DNA of 64,000 nucleotides from Eupeodes corollae. Lineage: Eukaryota > Arthropoda > Insecta > Diptera > Syrphidae. Below, one piece after another: positions 46,480-58,835 of the stretch. The notes beneath the pieces were generated by a model. That model was not told the origin of the DNA and made no database searches. It saw only the letters and a list, made by a program, of their open reading frames with translations. Positions within the stretch are counted from its first letter, which is position 1; the number at the start of each line of letters is the position of its first letter. The position numbers and the translations under genes were made by a program. Where the stretch lies: assembly GCF_945859685.1 (NCBI RefSeq), contig NC_079147.1, positions 14,363,289 to 14,427,288 on the forward strand, in the 5' to 3' direction.

Positions 46480-47600
46480 AGGAAAATGGTAAGCTACGAG
46501 ATGTTCAGATAATACCCGTAAGAAAGTTAAGCGTCTACGCAATGAATTAAAAACGTATCTGACGACAGATACATACTTCTACCGATTACTCTTAAGGAGA
46601 GCAACCTAAGAGTCTACTAAGGCCCTTGATACAAAACTCCATGAACACATTTGAAGAGGGCAAACCCTTTTTCTCCTTTTCGCTGATCCCCTAGCGAATG
46701 TTTGTAAACCGTTTTCAGCAAATAAGGTTACAGATTTCTTACATTTTGTTGATAGGACCGACGAGTATGAAATTCCTTTTATCAATTAACAAACAAGTGA
46801 CAACATAAGATAATAAACTTAATACAAAATAACCAGGGTAAGCTTTCATCTCTGCTTAAGTTTTGGAAGGAATGCCTTATTGTTTATTTATTTATTATTG
46901 CAGAAGAGATAGACCGAATCCATCAAACTACGGATGTGGTGGAAGAAAAACAAGTATGCTCAGATAAAGTCTTATAGATGTTGCTCAAACCATTGTAGAA
47001 GGTTTGGAACTTGGGACGTAGTACAACTTGCGTAAGGACCTTTCTAGGCAGTACTACGAAATACTGAAATCTAATGTTAAAAACTGACTCCTTATAATAC
47101 CGAACGGGACTACAGAACGGAAAATAGAAGCTGGTGTACCGCAAGGAAGTGTCTCAAGACCAACCGTTCATCTTTGATGACTTTTAATGCAAAACTTCAA
47201 AGGAAAGAGCACATCAAAAAGATAAGAAGAACGCTAAACTTGAAGTAAAGAAGTAAAAGAAAATAGCTCTGGCCTGACTATCTAGAATAAACTAATGTTA
47301 TATAAGCAAGAACTTAAAGCTGTTCGGACTCATGACATCCAATTATGGGGCTATAAAAATTAAACAATTACTGATAAACTTCTAAACACAGTTATTCGTT
47401 ATAAATGCCTCTTGGTATATGAGAAACAGCGATCTAGATGCAACGTGCACTTAAAATTGAAATTGTTATAGAAGTAGACTGAAAGGACGGGAAAGTCATA
47501 CCAACTCCGGAGGTTATAAGAAGAACCAAATTTATGAGCTGATGGCCTAAAAGCTATGGGAAAGTATTACAACTATAAACTTCCATTAAAGCAAGTTATT
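46480..47600 (+). mobile_element. Heavily decayed Jockey-like LINE
   Basis: Fragments in changing frames: KVKRLRNELKTYLTTDT (near 46520), LFADPLANVCKPFSANKV (near 46680), RTGLQNGK and the GVPQGSVS-like AGVPQGSVSRP (near 47130), then KLQRKEHIKKIRRTL-type sequence (near 47195) and SNYGAIKI (near 47335). This order (linker, VPQGS motif, C-terminal thumb) fits jockey-type LINEs. Much is missing. Confidence 0.5.
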
Positions 47601-47840
47601 AAGAAAGAACATTAATTTTTGATCTTTTATTGATTGGTTCTTATGATTACCCGGTGGTTAAAGTGCGGTTAAAGTCCCAAAGTGTTCGGTACCAATTTGT
47701 ATCGAGTGCCTTTTGAAGATTTGTATTGGATTATTTTTGTAGTCATGAAAAATCGAAAAAAGGGGTCCCCCGATTCTGGCCGCCTATCCGTATAACAAAT
47801 AAAACATTTTTGTATTTGTTAAGTTTTCTCTTACAGTAAA
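47601..47840. other. Unassigned spacer
   Basis: No feature recognised between the two LINE remnants. Confidence 0.3.
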
Positions 47841-49165
47841 GTTGGTGCATGCTCCTAACCAACTTTTATCCAGATGCTTTAAAGAGCACGGCATTCAAGC
47901 CATCTGCTCCAGCGGCTTTATAAGACTTCAGTTTAGATATGGCTTCTTTACTTCGTCAAAGTCGGGAAGACGAGATTGTTGGCTTTCGTCGTCTATGTTG
48001 AATGGATCATCTTGCCTGACAGTAGAATTCGGTTCGTCGTCGCCGTTATACAATCTGCAGAAGTGGTCCTTCCATATCCTCAGCATTGACTGCGGTTCCA
48101 CTATGATGTTTCCACTTTTGTCTTTGCTGCCTTCGGTTCTAGGTTTATGTATTAGGGAATTTCGCTTCACCTGTTCATAAAACTTTTGAACTTTACTCCT
48201 GCTTTAAACCTCTCAACATCTTCGACCGCACGATTATCATGCTCTCTTTTTTTGCTTCTGAAAAGTCGATGTTCCTTTTGCCTCTTGTGTTCATAGAGCT
48301 CATGAGCAGCTCCTTTTATGCAGCGCCACTTTGCGTGCCTGTTGTTTGGCTGCATTTGACTGCCGACATTCCTCAGCAAACCAGTGGTTTCTTCTTGGTT
48401 GTTGCTTGAAACCCAGCACTACAGAGGCGGCTTCTCTGATCGCATCTTGGCAATGTTGCCACTGGTTTTCGATACATTGTGTTGGCGGCAGAGAACTTCG
48501 AGAGATGTTATTTGTAACTGTGTAGGAGAAGGATTTGGCAATATATAGCGAGTGTAGCCGTTCAACGTTGTACCTTCTCCCAGCATCTCCCTGTTTTGCC
48601 TTGGGTCTGGAAACTCGAAGTGCTACCTTGGCTATAACGAGGTAGTGATCCGAGTCGAAGTTAGCTCCTCGGAAAGTTCGGGAATCCATGGTGCTGGAAG
48701 TGTGTCTGGCGTCGATCGCAATATAAGTCAATCTGGTTGACTGAAGATTGATATGGAGAACTCGAAATTCCTTTGTGGATGTTGAGGTATTGAATACACG
48801 TACTCACCAGCATGACGTTTTACCCCGCAGCAAAATCTATGAGCCTGAATCCGTTGTGGAAAGTGTTGTCGTGCAGGATGTTTTTCCCAATTATTCCACC
48901 AAAGATGTCTTCCCTTCCTAGCTTGGCATTAAAATCGCAAGGAAAATTTTAACATCTTTAGCTAGAACACTGCTCATATGTTTTGTCTAAGAGCTCGAAG
49001 AACATATCTTTGGTGTTATCATCCTTCTCTTCTGCGTGCGGATAGTCATGTCGCGCTCATTGACGCACCTATAGCTCAAGCTCATCCTAATAAGCGCTGT
49101 TAGTTTTCTCGGTAGCAGTCAATAAGTAAATATTGCAGTTTTTACCCATTTCAAAACAGGTGGGC
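47841..49165 (-). mobile_element. RTE-like LINE, copy c (endonuclease end, linker, start of RT)
   Basis: On the minus strand the copy runs from the endonuclease (sequence near 49140 matches 12850 of copy a), through AIDARHTSS and FDSDHYLVIAKV (near 48655-48720), the linker RPKAKQGDAGRRYNVERL (near 48550-48610), QHCQDAIREAASVVLGF (near 48420-48470) and DDPFNIDDESQQSRLPDFDE (near 47950-48010), to the first RT residues (KAAGADGLNAV near 47900), where it is truncated. Here the SDH endonuclease motif is intact, unlike copy a. Multiple frameshifts. Confidence 0.8.
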
Positions 49166-49192
49166 ATGTTTCACAAAACACTTTTCACTTTT

Positions 49193-49219
49193 CAACCTTG
49201 CAACCTTGCAACCTTGCAA
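49193..49219. repeat. Short tandem repeat (CAACCTTG)x3
   Basis: Three exact consecutive CAACCTTG units beside the end of RTE copy c. Confidence 0.8.
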
Positions 49220-49539
49220 ATTACATTTTACAAACTTTTCTGCAAGTGAAAAATGTTGTTATTTTGCAAAGTATATGTTCTTTTTGTTTTACAAAACAAT
49301 AAACTTTGCAAATTACGTATATTTTGAAATTTGAAAAAATTTTCAGTAATGCAAACATATGTTTTTTTTTGCAAATAAAGATTTGTTTTGAAAAGTTATC
49401 GAAAACTCAGACAAGAATGTATGAACCGTTTTAACAAAGAACATGCATTTTGAATTTTAGAGTTACGTCGTTAATTTATCTTAATTTCAAAAGTATCTGA
49501 TTTTGTAGAGTTTTTTAATCCATCGACCATTGTATATAA

Positions 49540-50000
49540 TATTAATTATATTACTATTATGAAATTATATTTTGTATCATCTCCACAGCTGTTGAAGGCA
49601 ACGTGTATCAAAGCACTTGGTGCATTTAACAAGTTCATAGAAAATTTGATTAAACGTCGAAGGGTTACTTTTAAATGATGCCTTTCTGTGGCGCAGCGTA
49701 GAAAAAAAATGTCTACCACATATGTGTTAAGATGTGGAAGCAGGAAATATGTTTGGTCATCGCTCGTCGAAAAGCAGCACTTCTTATCCATCAGTGTCAT
49801 GTCCTTAGCTTTGTCACTAAGCAGTTCCTTCATCTTTTCACTGAATCCTGATGCTAAACGGATTTCTGAATGCTACCGGTAAATGGTGCTTACCGATGGC
49901 AGCTTGAACCCCGCACTCATGCGGGAGACTTAAAGATACATTTTGAGAACAAATCTTTCTCTTTAGGTGTCCAAGGTGAATTTGCCTTGTGAAACAGTTG
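49540..50000 (-). pseudogene. P-element/THAP9-like transposase fragment
   Basis: On the minus strand the order is SPWTPKEKDLFSKCIFKSP (near 49930-49990), SAGFKLPSVSTIYR (near 49880-49925), LASGFSEKMKELL and DKAKDMTLMDKKCC (near 49780-49860). In the neighbouring frame follows a VLLFDER segment (near 49760). P-element and THAP9 transposases show the same order: 'F...SP..Y.FLR', 'LPS..T...W' and a 'L.FDE' catalytic motif. A stop follows IYR and a frameshift separates the FDE motif. No terminal repeats found. Confidence 0.5.
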
Positions 50001-50814
50001 GGAGGATGAAAATTCTGCGTTCTTCATAAAAGTCCTCCATATGGACATCAAGTCCTTTCCAGAGCTGGTATTCTGGTCTCACTCCGTCTCTTTAATTTGT
50101 GTCCATGTAGTATTTACAGAAAGGTTCTTTCCTTTCCGGTGATTTCCAAAGCATATAATAATATTTATAAAATCATATACTATTAAGTAAATATAAGGAA
50201 TACCCTATTGATAAGAAGGAAATCTTCGTACTAACTTTTTTACTACCAACCGCAAAAAGAACTCTTGCAGTACTTTTTTGCTTTGTTTTCTGTCTCCCTC
50301 GATTTCCTACTACATTTGCATATACAAAAAAAAAGGGATCAAATTCAATCATTTCCACGACTCTCAGATGTAGCTTCGTTCGTTCGTTTTCATAAAAGTA
50401 CTATAACAAATATATTATGTACAATGATAATGACAACAATTACATCGTCGCCATCCTTCAACGAAATTTGACAGCTTATAGCAAGAAAAAAACGTTTCTT
50501 TAAAATTGATGAAATTCTTTTCCTTTTCATTTTGCAAATTTTGTAAAAATCCTTAACACTTAGCAGTTTGGTTGCAGCAGCGAAGTTGCAAAGTGAAAAG
50601 TGCGTGTGCTTTCCTAAAATGTATGTTATTTGTTGGCAAGTAAAGTACAGAGAAGTGAAATATTCGCATCTAAGTTTACCCAATTTCTTATTGCATTGAC
50701 ATCACAATCCCCTGCGACTTCCATAACTGTTGAAATATCGCCAATGGCATCTTATTCTGATGAAGTTTAGAAATGTCGATGGTGTAAAAACAAAAATTTT
50801 TGTATTTGGATAAA
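50001..50814. other. Unassigned DNA between two transposase remnants
   Basis: Several overlapping short ORFs on both strands, none with a known motif. Confidence 0.3.
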
Positions 50815-52050
50815 ACTTACCTTCTTCCTCATTTTCGGGACAGAGTAAATTGTGCCAAAAAATGTTCTGAACATCGGTGGTAACGAAATTCCATTACTTA
50901 GAAACACCCCAAAATGCATTCTTGATGTTAAATGACTTGACAAAATGTATCCTGTTTTCTGAGCTTACTAGCTTTCGTATAATGTCTTTGCGATAATGGC
51001 ATTTAGTATTCGAATTGCGTCTTGGTCCATTGCCTAAATCAGAGAAGTGAAGTACATTTGCGGCTTTAAAATCATTAACGTATGGGTGGACTGAACAGTT
51101 ATATAAGAGCAACAACTTTGGAGTTCTTGTCAAGATTTGTATTTTCCCTGTGCTCTTTAACTTCTGGGAAAACGTTTTTATTAAACCAATCAAGAAACAA
51201 TTTTTGATTATCAAACCCTCTTATTGGCTTTGTAGATAACTGGAAGCTCTTCAGCATTTTTTGAAGATCTTGGAGGAGCGCTTTTGCAAATAACCATGAA
51301 CAAACCAGCACAGTGAGTCGTTCCGTCGATTCCTTATGTCCTTCAACTGAACGCTCGTCGTTGCATGCCAAAGTGTTTTGGGGCAAACATTTCCAAAAAA
51401 GGCTGGTTTCAACATTGTAAATTTGCTCATTGCTTAGATTCTCTGTTTGAATCAGTTCAGACAATTCCTCTACAAAAAGCGTAGCAGCTTCTTAGTCAGC
51501 AGATTTTGTTTCTCCTATCGCTTTCAATCGATGAATTCCATGGTGGTTTTTTGAATTTTCCGAGCCATCCATTAGACTAAACAGTCAGAGGCTGTATTTG
51601 GATTTTCATGAAAAAAATTTGAACTCCTCGTAATCGTTCCTGTCGAAACCATTCATACGTTGCTGCGTCCACTTTGAGATTTTCAGCTTTTTGTGAAAGT
51701 TTAAAGCCTCTCCAATCCTTTTATAGTGAAGCTGTCTGCGAAAGATTCGAAAAACTTGTCTTTATTTTTAGGAATATCAAATACTCTTTGGGTGCAGCTT
51801 TTATATCTTTTAGCTAACATTTTTACAGGCACACTATTTTTACAATGTTAATCAAATCAACTTTTTCTTTAATGGACAAAACTTTAAGTGATATTTTATT
51901 TACACTTAATGAAGAAGAAGCCATTTTCACGACGCTTCACTTCAGATTTTCCAACCAAAACTGAAGAGTTTTGTATGTTAAATATTTTCATCACAATTAA
52001 TAAAGCGTCCCGGTTAATCTCAAATCCCGGATAATCGAGTTTCAACTGCA
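50815..52050 (-). mobile_element. Tigger/pogo-type DNA transposon with CENP-B/DDE transposase remnant
   Basis: Minus strand. The 5' terminal sequence CAGTTGAAACTCGATTATCC (about 52031-52050) resembles Tigger-type inverted repeats. The transposase starts near 51923 (MASSSLSV, then LSIKEKVDLI, a CENP-B-type helix-turn-helix). A central segment includes HGIHRLKAIGETKSA (near 51520). Then ELIQTENLSNEQIYNVETSLFWK (51464-51390, where the first catalytic Asp of 'NADETG' is Val), HKESTERLTVLVC, FLDWFNKNVFPEVKEH and LLLYNCSVHP (second catalytic Asp replaced by Tyr). The tail is near 50815-50950 (NIKNAFWGVSK, NFVTTDVQNIFWHNLL). Both changed catalytic residues and frameshifts show it is dead. The right terminal repeat was not found. 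Confidence 0.75.
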
Positions 52051-55000
52051 TTTTAATGTTATAAAAGCTTTATACAGCTGTATAAAGAGATTCTTATGTT
52101 TTATTTGTTTAAATTTTGGAATCTGATTGCTCACAGTTTGTGTTTTGATTCTTCAACTTTAAATCCTGACATCCACAAATGTTGAGTGAAAGTAAATGTA
52201 AATAAATCGCTCATACGCCACGCATCTTTTTCAAAGTTATAAAAATTACACCATAAAAATATATTTTTATGGCATGTAGCCTATTTCTGAACCTTCTCAT
52301 CTAGACACTTTTCAAAGACTTGATTTTAAATGTACATGAGACAATATCCACAAATGAACCCGATGAACCATAATAAATTCATTGTATCCACAAGTTCATT
52401 TTTCTAATACTGAAACCTGGTTTATGTACATGATAAATGACAGTGAATTTTGGATTATAAATTGAGACTTTCTTTTTTGCTTTGTATATTGAAAATATAT
52501 AAATAATATTTTAAACTTGTAAAAACAAGACATTTTTATTTTGGCTGATTGTCGTCAAATTTGTGGTTTGGAAAAGTGTGAATTAAAATTGCAATTTTAT
52601 GTTTTCAAACAAATCGTACAATAATTTTAAAAACTATCCTTGTGAGGAGAAGATATGGAAGTTGTTGGAACTCTCGAAGATCTTCCAGGAAACAGTCTCT
52701 TTGGCATCAACGCCTCTAAATGGCTGAAGAATGATAACTCATAGAAATCAAAGGTTAGGAATTCACTTTAAGTGAAGTTATAAAATTTGTACAAGTGATT
52801 AAAGTCCTATTTGCCTAACCTAATCTACATATGTAGCTCAGAAGGTACGAACGTATCTTCAAATAAAAATCTGCAAATGTAAAAGATACAAAAGTGTGTA
52901 TAGGGTTCATTGCATAGTGCATTACATAGATGCGATCATTAATCATGCTAGTTCACTTTTGAGATTTAAGCCAAATGAAAGTCCGTTTTCAGTCATATCT
53001 CCTAAACCATTAAACAAATGTCTTAAGGCATCACCTATCTCTGAGCTCCCACTGAGTAGAAATTATTTTACGACTTAGAAAATACAACAGAAGTAAAATT
53101 CAAAATTCCTCATTTTTAGCTTTGAACTCCATTATGTTCCTATACAGCAAATAGAGCAGGAGCGATCTCCAAACTACGAAGTTTATACAAGTTAAAAAAA
53201 CCTTATTTTTATAATGAGCCATGAGAATTTTTGTATTTCAGTTGTTTGGTTCCTAACACTTCTTCACCTTTGACCTTTTAAAATATAGGAATCAAATTAC
53301 ACAACTTTTTTATTTAAAATAAACCGTTTACAATAAATTACGAAAGTAATTGACCTTCAGTATAAATTTTATGACATAAAAATTCTTTTAGTGAAATCTT
53401 AATGTCCATATACCGCTAAATATTCCTTTTGCTCTTGAGATTCCATCATAAAATCCTTTTACTAATTGTTTCGTTTTGTTTTTGTTGTTTCACTTTCTCT
53501 CAACGTAAAATTTCCCAGCACAATCCATATTCGTATTATTGTCAACTCGAATACCATAGCTATTTGTTTATTTAATATTTTTCACCCACCAGCGAGTTTA
53601 GTTAACTGAATCTTCTATGATGCCGCGCCGATGACAGCGGCCACAAAAATGTCATTCCTGAGCTATTATAAAATGACAAATTTTAGCTCGTAATATTGCT
53701 ATACACTATACAAACCCTCATGCCACTTGAAATCGGTTCGGTATTCCCGAAACCTAGATCCTTAGTTTAATGCGTGCAGCATAAAAACAAAGTTAGGGGA
53801 TAAAAGAAGTGAACTCTGGATTAACCGCAGTCAGCTCGTATAATGAATTGATAAACAAGGATAACGCTGTGTGGTATATGCGGACGAAAAGTAAAAAAGG
53901 ATATCTTTGGCTCCTAGTCTGGCGTCTAGACGTTAGCGTTGGTGCGATGGTGGTGAGACGTATGAATGTCACCAACTAAATTATCAATATTATCTACTAA
54001 CTTCTATGCTTATAAATAAATACTTTTGCTAGGGATGAATCCAAAAGGAAAAATAGAAAAGTTGTATGCTTTAAAAACTAGATCAAGGACACAGTAAAAA
54101 GTTGTAAACAAAACTATTGAGTTATGTTTTTGAAATTTGAGATGGGTCCGTTGGACAGGGGCAGAGACGGAGGCGGATTCTGAGGGATAGACAGATAGTG
54201 TACGTGGACATGACGGCGAGGCGGTTTGTTTTTTCTGTCAGACAATCGCTGTTGATTTTGTAACTGATCCTGAAAGCCTATGTGTAATGCTGACACTTTC
54301 TTCCTGGAGATTTAACGCATGATTGATTGGCAGAGAAATTGAATCCGTCCAATGGCCGCATCATGATTAAGTCAGAATCACAAATGTCATAGAATGAGTC
54401 TCATTTAGAAGGATTTAATGAACAAATATAAATGTTTGGATTGTAATTTACACCCATCCATGAAATAAAGTAGATATATGGTGTTGCCGAAGTTGTTGGA
54501 GTCGTTGCACATCTGATTGAAATATTGAAAATGAAAGGGTTCTTTGTTTGAAGAGCACTTGCTGGAGGAAACGGAATGAATTTTATTTATAGAAATGTGG
54601 TTTATAGATTTTACTCATTTGTATTTAATTTTGAACAAACATATAAAAGACTATGACTCTTTTTTTAAATAAGGATTGACTAAGGCCAATTTTGTTTATC
54701 AGTGAAAGTTGAACTCTATGATTTTTAGTTTCAACTTGTGATTTTTGTTTTATTCACTCAAAGATGATATTTTCAACTTGCGATTTCTATCTCTCGAGTT
54801 GATTAACTTTGACATGAAAATATTGATTTTTTTTGTTCATTTTGATGTACTAGAATTTTATTAAAACAGGTCTGAAGTGAATTTGGAATTCCGTACATTT
54901 TAATTGGTTAAACTGTTGAACTCGTCCTAAGTCCAACGTAGACAGAAAAATATTATACAATCTCTACTAAATTATTGAAGTGAAATGATTCAAAGCGAAA

Positions 55001-55465
55001 AAAAAAGTTTTGGAATCTCTGTGAACTGAAATCTTATACGTTCAAATAAGAGTGTTTATTCTTTTTAAAGCTTTTGCTTTTTAAAGTGAACAGAAAAGTT
55101 GTATTTGGAAAAGACGAAAGTTCAATAAACTACTTCAATTTTGTTTTACCTCGTTAAAATAACTTGGGCGTATATTTAAGCCACATTATGTCTATTATAT
55201 CGGAATTTTAGATAAAGGGTAAACTGATGAGAGTTCCTAGAAGTACGGGTATTATGGTTGAATTGTTTGAGGTGAGGAATGCAAGTGGCTATTTCACTAA
55301 ACCATTGTTTATAAAAACAGCTATAAAACAATCATAGGCATTTACTCAAGTTTTGGACCAATACATTTTAGACAGATCAGAAGGTGTAAAAAAAGCAGCA
55401 TATTTAGTTATGTCAAACATGTGGTCACTATACAAGAGATGGTGTGTGATGCACATAATTAGAAC
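52051..55465. other. No recognisable gene; partly balanced, probably unique DNA
   Basis: About 53560-54560 has base use unlike the transposons and lacks repeats from the window, so it may be old unique DNA. A TCAAGTGG-type site (minus) lies at 53723-53730. Elsewhere only short ORFs. Confidence 0.35.
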
Positions 55466-55469
55466 TGCA

Positions 55470-55590
55470 AGCTGTTCCGTCTCCTAAATGGGAGAGCGTT
55501 AGGCTTTAGGTGACACGGTTTTTGATTCATTGAATTTAATGTGCTAATCATACGCTACCGTTGATAGTCCACATCCGAAAAACAAAGATG
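55470..55590 (-). mobile_element. LINE shard
   Basis: On the minus strand GGATGTGGACTATCAACGGT and AGCGTATGATTAGC match, with few differences, the LINE at about 9335-9370 (FADD-to-thumb region). Only about 100 bp is recognisable. Confidence 0.4.
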
Positions 55591-55829
55591 AGATTTTACA
55601 TTTGTGTTGTTGGTATTCCTACCTTTTTGCCCCTCCACAAAAAATCCACTATATGCCATGTAAATGTTTTTGTGAACTAATTTGATTGTTGGTTCTTATG
55701 CCAAATAAATTTTTAAGCCAATTTAAGTCAATGACATTATGAGTAAAATATTACATCGTTAAAATGGCCTCCGTGATTTTGTTGTGTGGCGCGCGGTTTG
55801 AAATTTCCAGTTCTAAATAACTTTGATGT

Positions 55830-56030
55830 ATAAATCAGACTTGTGCCTCCAGCCCAAAACGATTAAAGCTGATTTTTCGATCAAAATTGAATTTCAAATG
55901 CTTCAAAATCCAATTAGCGATAACAAAACACTGTGTATGATCGTTTGGTTTCAGCTCCAGGGTAAGTTGTGGACTCGAATTTGGCCACAGTTGACTTGGA
56001 AGGAAGACCATGTACCCCATTAAAGGATTG
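55830..56030 (-). pseudogene. Mariner-like transposase shard
   Basis: The minus strand reads LELKPNDHTQCFVIANWIL and KFNFDRKISF, aligning with LKPNDHKQRREFVEWII and PDFSSKIILSDE of the adjacent complete element. It is a diverged relative of that family, not part of the same copy. Confidence 0.6.
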
Positions 56031-56036
56031 CTACTA

Positions 56037-57288
56037 AAGGGTGTCCCAAAATTAACGCAAGATTTGAATTAAATAGTTTTTAGTCTTTTGATAGTTATAT
56101 TTTTATTGACTCGTAAAGTACATAGAATAGGGTTATGTATGGAATAACACATCGGACAAATGGCCTCCACGGCTTTGTATGCACATGCACATGTTGAAAT
56201 TTTCCATGACCATTCTGCATAAATGTGGCTGAATTTCGTTAATGCAGCGTTGAATCTCCTCCTTTAATGCACGGGTGGTTGTGGGCTTGTTGAAATAGAC
56301 TTGTGATTTCAAATAACCCCATAAAAAGAAGTCTAATGGTGTTAAATCACACGATCTAGGAGGCCAATTTTGGTCACCGAAACGAGAGAATACACGACCT
56401 GGAAATGTCTAATGCAGTAATTGAATTGTTTCACGGGCTTTATGACATGTGGCACCGTCTTGTTGAAACCACATATTGGACACATCAATATCATCCAATT
56501 TTGGCAGAAAGAACTGTGTAATCATGTCGCAATATCGAGCACCAGTAACAGTCACTGCTTGACCAGCATCATTTTCAAAAAAATATGGCCCAATTATGCC
56601 TCCAGCCCAAAATCTACACCATACAGTCACGCGTTGTGGATGCATTTGTTTTTCGACAATTACATGTGGGTTCTCCGAATCCCAAATGCGGCAATTTTGG
56701 CGATTGACAAAGCCATCAAGATGAAAATGTGCTTCATCGCTTAGGATGATTTTGCTCGAAAAATCAGGGTCCATTTGTTGATGTTCAATAATCCATTCAA
56801 CGAACTCTCTTCTCTGTTTGTGGTCATTAGGTTTCAATTGTTGTGTTAATTGAATTTTGTAAGCATGAAGACACAGATCTTTGGTGAGTATACGTGTAGA
56901 GAGGTTCTTGAAATTTGCAATTCTTGTCCACGACGTCGAATTGAGGTTTCTGGATTGTCAGCAACACTCTCACGCACTGCTTCGACATTCACATTTGAAC
57001 GGTTTGTTTTTGGACGACCAGTGTGTTTAGCGTCTCCAACGGATCCAGTCTCCATGAATTTTTTAATTAATCTCTTCACAGTTGACGAAGTTGAAACACT
57101 ATTCCGACCATATTTTGTATGAAATTTTCGAACTGCAGCCGACAAGCTGCGTTGTTCTATCGTGTAACGCTCCATTTTTAATAACCCTATACTGTTAGCT
57201 GTCAAATTGCTTTTTTTTCAGGGTTGCCAAAACTTCACTGCACAAATGGCGGCAAATTCAAATCTTGCGTTAATTTTGGGACACCCTT
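56037..57288 (-). mobile_element. Complete mariner/Tc1-group element (1252 bp) with 34-bp TIRs
   Basis: The TIR begins AAGGGTGTCCCAAAATTAAC and is exact over 34 bp at 56037-56070 and, inverted, at 57255-57288. TA stands outside both ends (56035-56036, 57289-57290), the standard target duplication of the group. Perfect TIRs suggest recent movement. Its transposase carries two disabling changes. Confidence 0.93.
56133..57175 (-). pseudogene. Mariner-like DDD transposase, nearly intact
   Basis: From MERYTIEQRS (start 57175) it has an N-terminal helix-turn-helix with KRLIKKFMETGSV and TGRPKTNR. A frameshift lies near 56880; then LKPNDHKQRREFVEW, IILSDEAHFHLDG with the first catalytic Asp, IGPYFFENDAGQAVTV, and MWFQQDGATCHKARE with the second. 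A premature TAG is at 56409-56411. The frame continues open with FPGRVFSRFGD, WPPRSCDLTPLDFFLWG with the third Asp about 36 residues after the second, and ends at 56133. Length (about 347 codons) is normal for mariner transposases, which cut and paste the element. With one frameshift and one stop this copy should be inactive. Confidence 0.88.
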
Positions 57289-57339
57289 TATATAGAACAC
57301 CCATTTGAAAATACAATTGTATTATAAACTTTACATAAG

Positions 57340-58835
57340 AAGTTATTGTAATTGGTCTGATTTGTCCAATTGAAAATTTTGACATTTCTTGAGGTTTCAA
57401 GGTCCCTAAAATCTAAATAAAAGAGTTTTGAGAGATTCCTGTGCGTGGGTGTGTACTTGCGTTCGTATATCCGTTCGGAAAGCTTTTTAGTAGTCCATAT
57501 TTTAAGAACCAGTAGACATATAATATTGACTTAAAATCGATTTTATTATAAGATAATAATGCAGAATGATGCAGAAACGAATTTAAAACATAAAATAATT
57601 CAAAATATCTAACGAACCAAAAACGCTAGCGGCTTGAGTTAAATTTCATGTTGTGTATTGTGACGTATTTTTTATAAATAAAAAAAGAGGAACAAAAATA
57701 AGTGTAAACTTAAATATCTTTTAACAAAAAATAACGTTTTTGACATCTGGTCAAATTTTGAGAAAAATCTAATATAACAAATAACAACATTCAATAAAAT
57801 GTGTAAAAGAATCTAACAGTCAGTTTTTTTTTCATAAAAAAAAATACATAGTACGCACAATTGGTAGAAATTGATGTTCAACTCTCGATATCTCGTGAAT
57901 AAATGACGATATTGACTTCAAAATGATTTTTGATTCTGTGACAAATTTTCTTAGAAAAATAAATTTTAAGAAATGCTACTAGAATTGGTAAAAATTTGTT
58001 TTTGACTTCAAATTTGGTTTACAAAAATAGATTTTAAAATCAAGCTATTTCAGTTTAAAAAAAGGTGACAAAAGTTGAGGTTAACCCTAAATATCTGACA
58101 AACCAATAGCGCTAGAGACTTGAAATAAATTGTTCGTTATAAATAACGTAATACCAAACCAGTATATCCTTGGAAAAAAATCCATTTGATGATTTTTTTT
58201 ATAAACCGAAAAAACTTAAAAAAAATTGTCCCCTCGAAAATTTTAAGAATAGAAAATTATTTCATCTCCAAAATAGTTTTGTGCAACGAAAAATAACGTT
58301 TTTAACATTTGGTACAATTTTGAGAAAATTCAAATGGACAGTTTTTTAACTTGGTGACAATTTACTTTCGACTGAAATAGCTTTTTAAAATTTTAAATAT
58401 TGCCCCCAAAATTTTATTTCACAGAAAATATTGTTTTCGATACTCAGCATTTTTTTTATTTAATTCAAAAGTCCTTTTCTCATACAAAAATAAAATCTAC
58501 AAAAAATAGTACGCAAATTTGGTAAAAAATTATTTTCGGTTCTTGATATCTCTCAAATTAATTTCACTCATTCAATTTGTAAAACTTTAAGAAATGCTCC
58601 TAAAATTTGTAAAAAATTGTTTTCGACTAAAAATCTATTTAACAAAACTAGATTTTCTAACTAAACTATTTGTTTATATGAAAAATAATGTTGGTAATTT
58701 TAAAATTTTTAAGAATAATTCAACCGACAACTTTTTTAACCCAACACGAAAACCTACAAACTCTTAAGCAAGACGAATCTACATACGGGATGGGAAGTTA
58801 TTAGTGTGTGTCGTATCCCGACATCTCTTTATTTT
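57340..58835 (-). repeat. Repeat family A, long inverted copy (about 1.5 kb)
   Basis: It begins AAGAAGTTATTGTAATTGG, includes a TTGAGGTTTCAAGGTCCC segment and an AATAGCGCTAGAGACTTG segment, and ends CGGGATGGGAAGTTATTAGT followed by GTCGTATCCCGACATCTC. This is the full order of the 39715 copy in reverse, with the left end better preserved. Confidence 0.8.

Noticed and set aside
56850..57122. 90-codon plus-strand ORF
   Set aside because: Antisense shadow of the mariner-like transposase.
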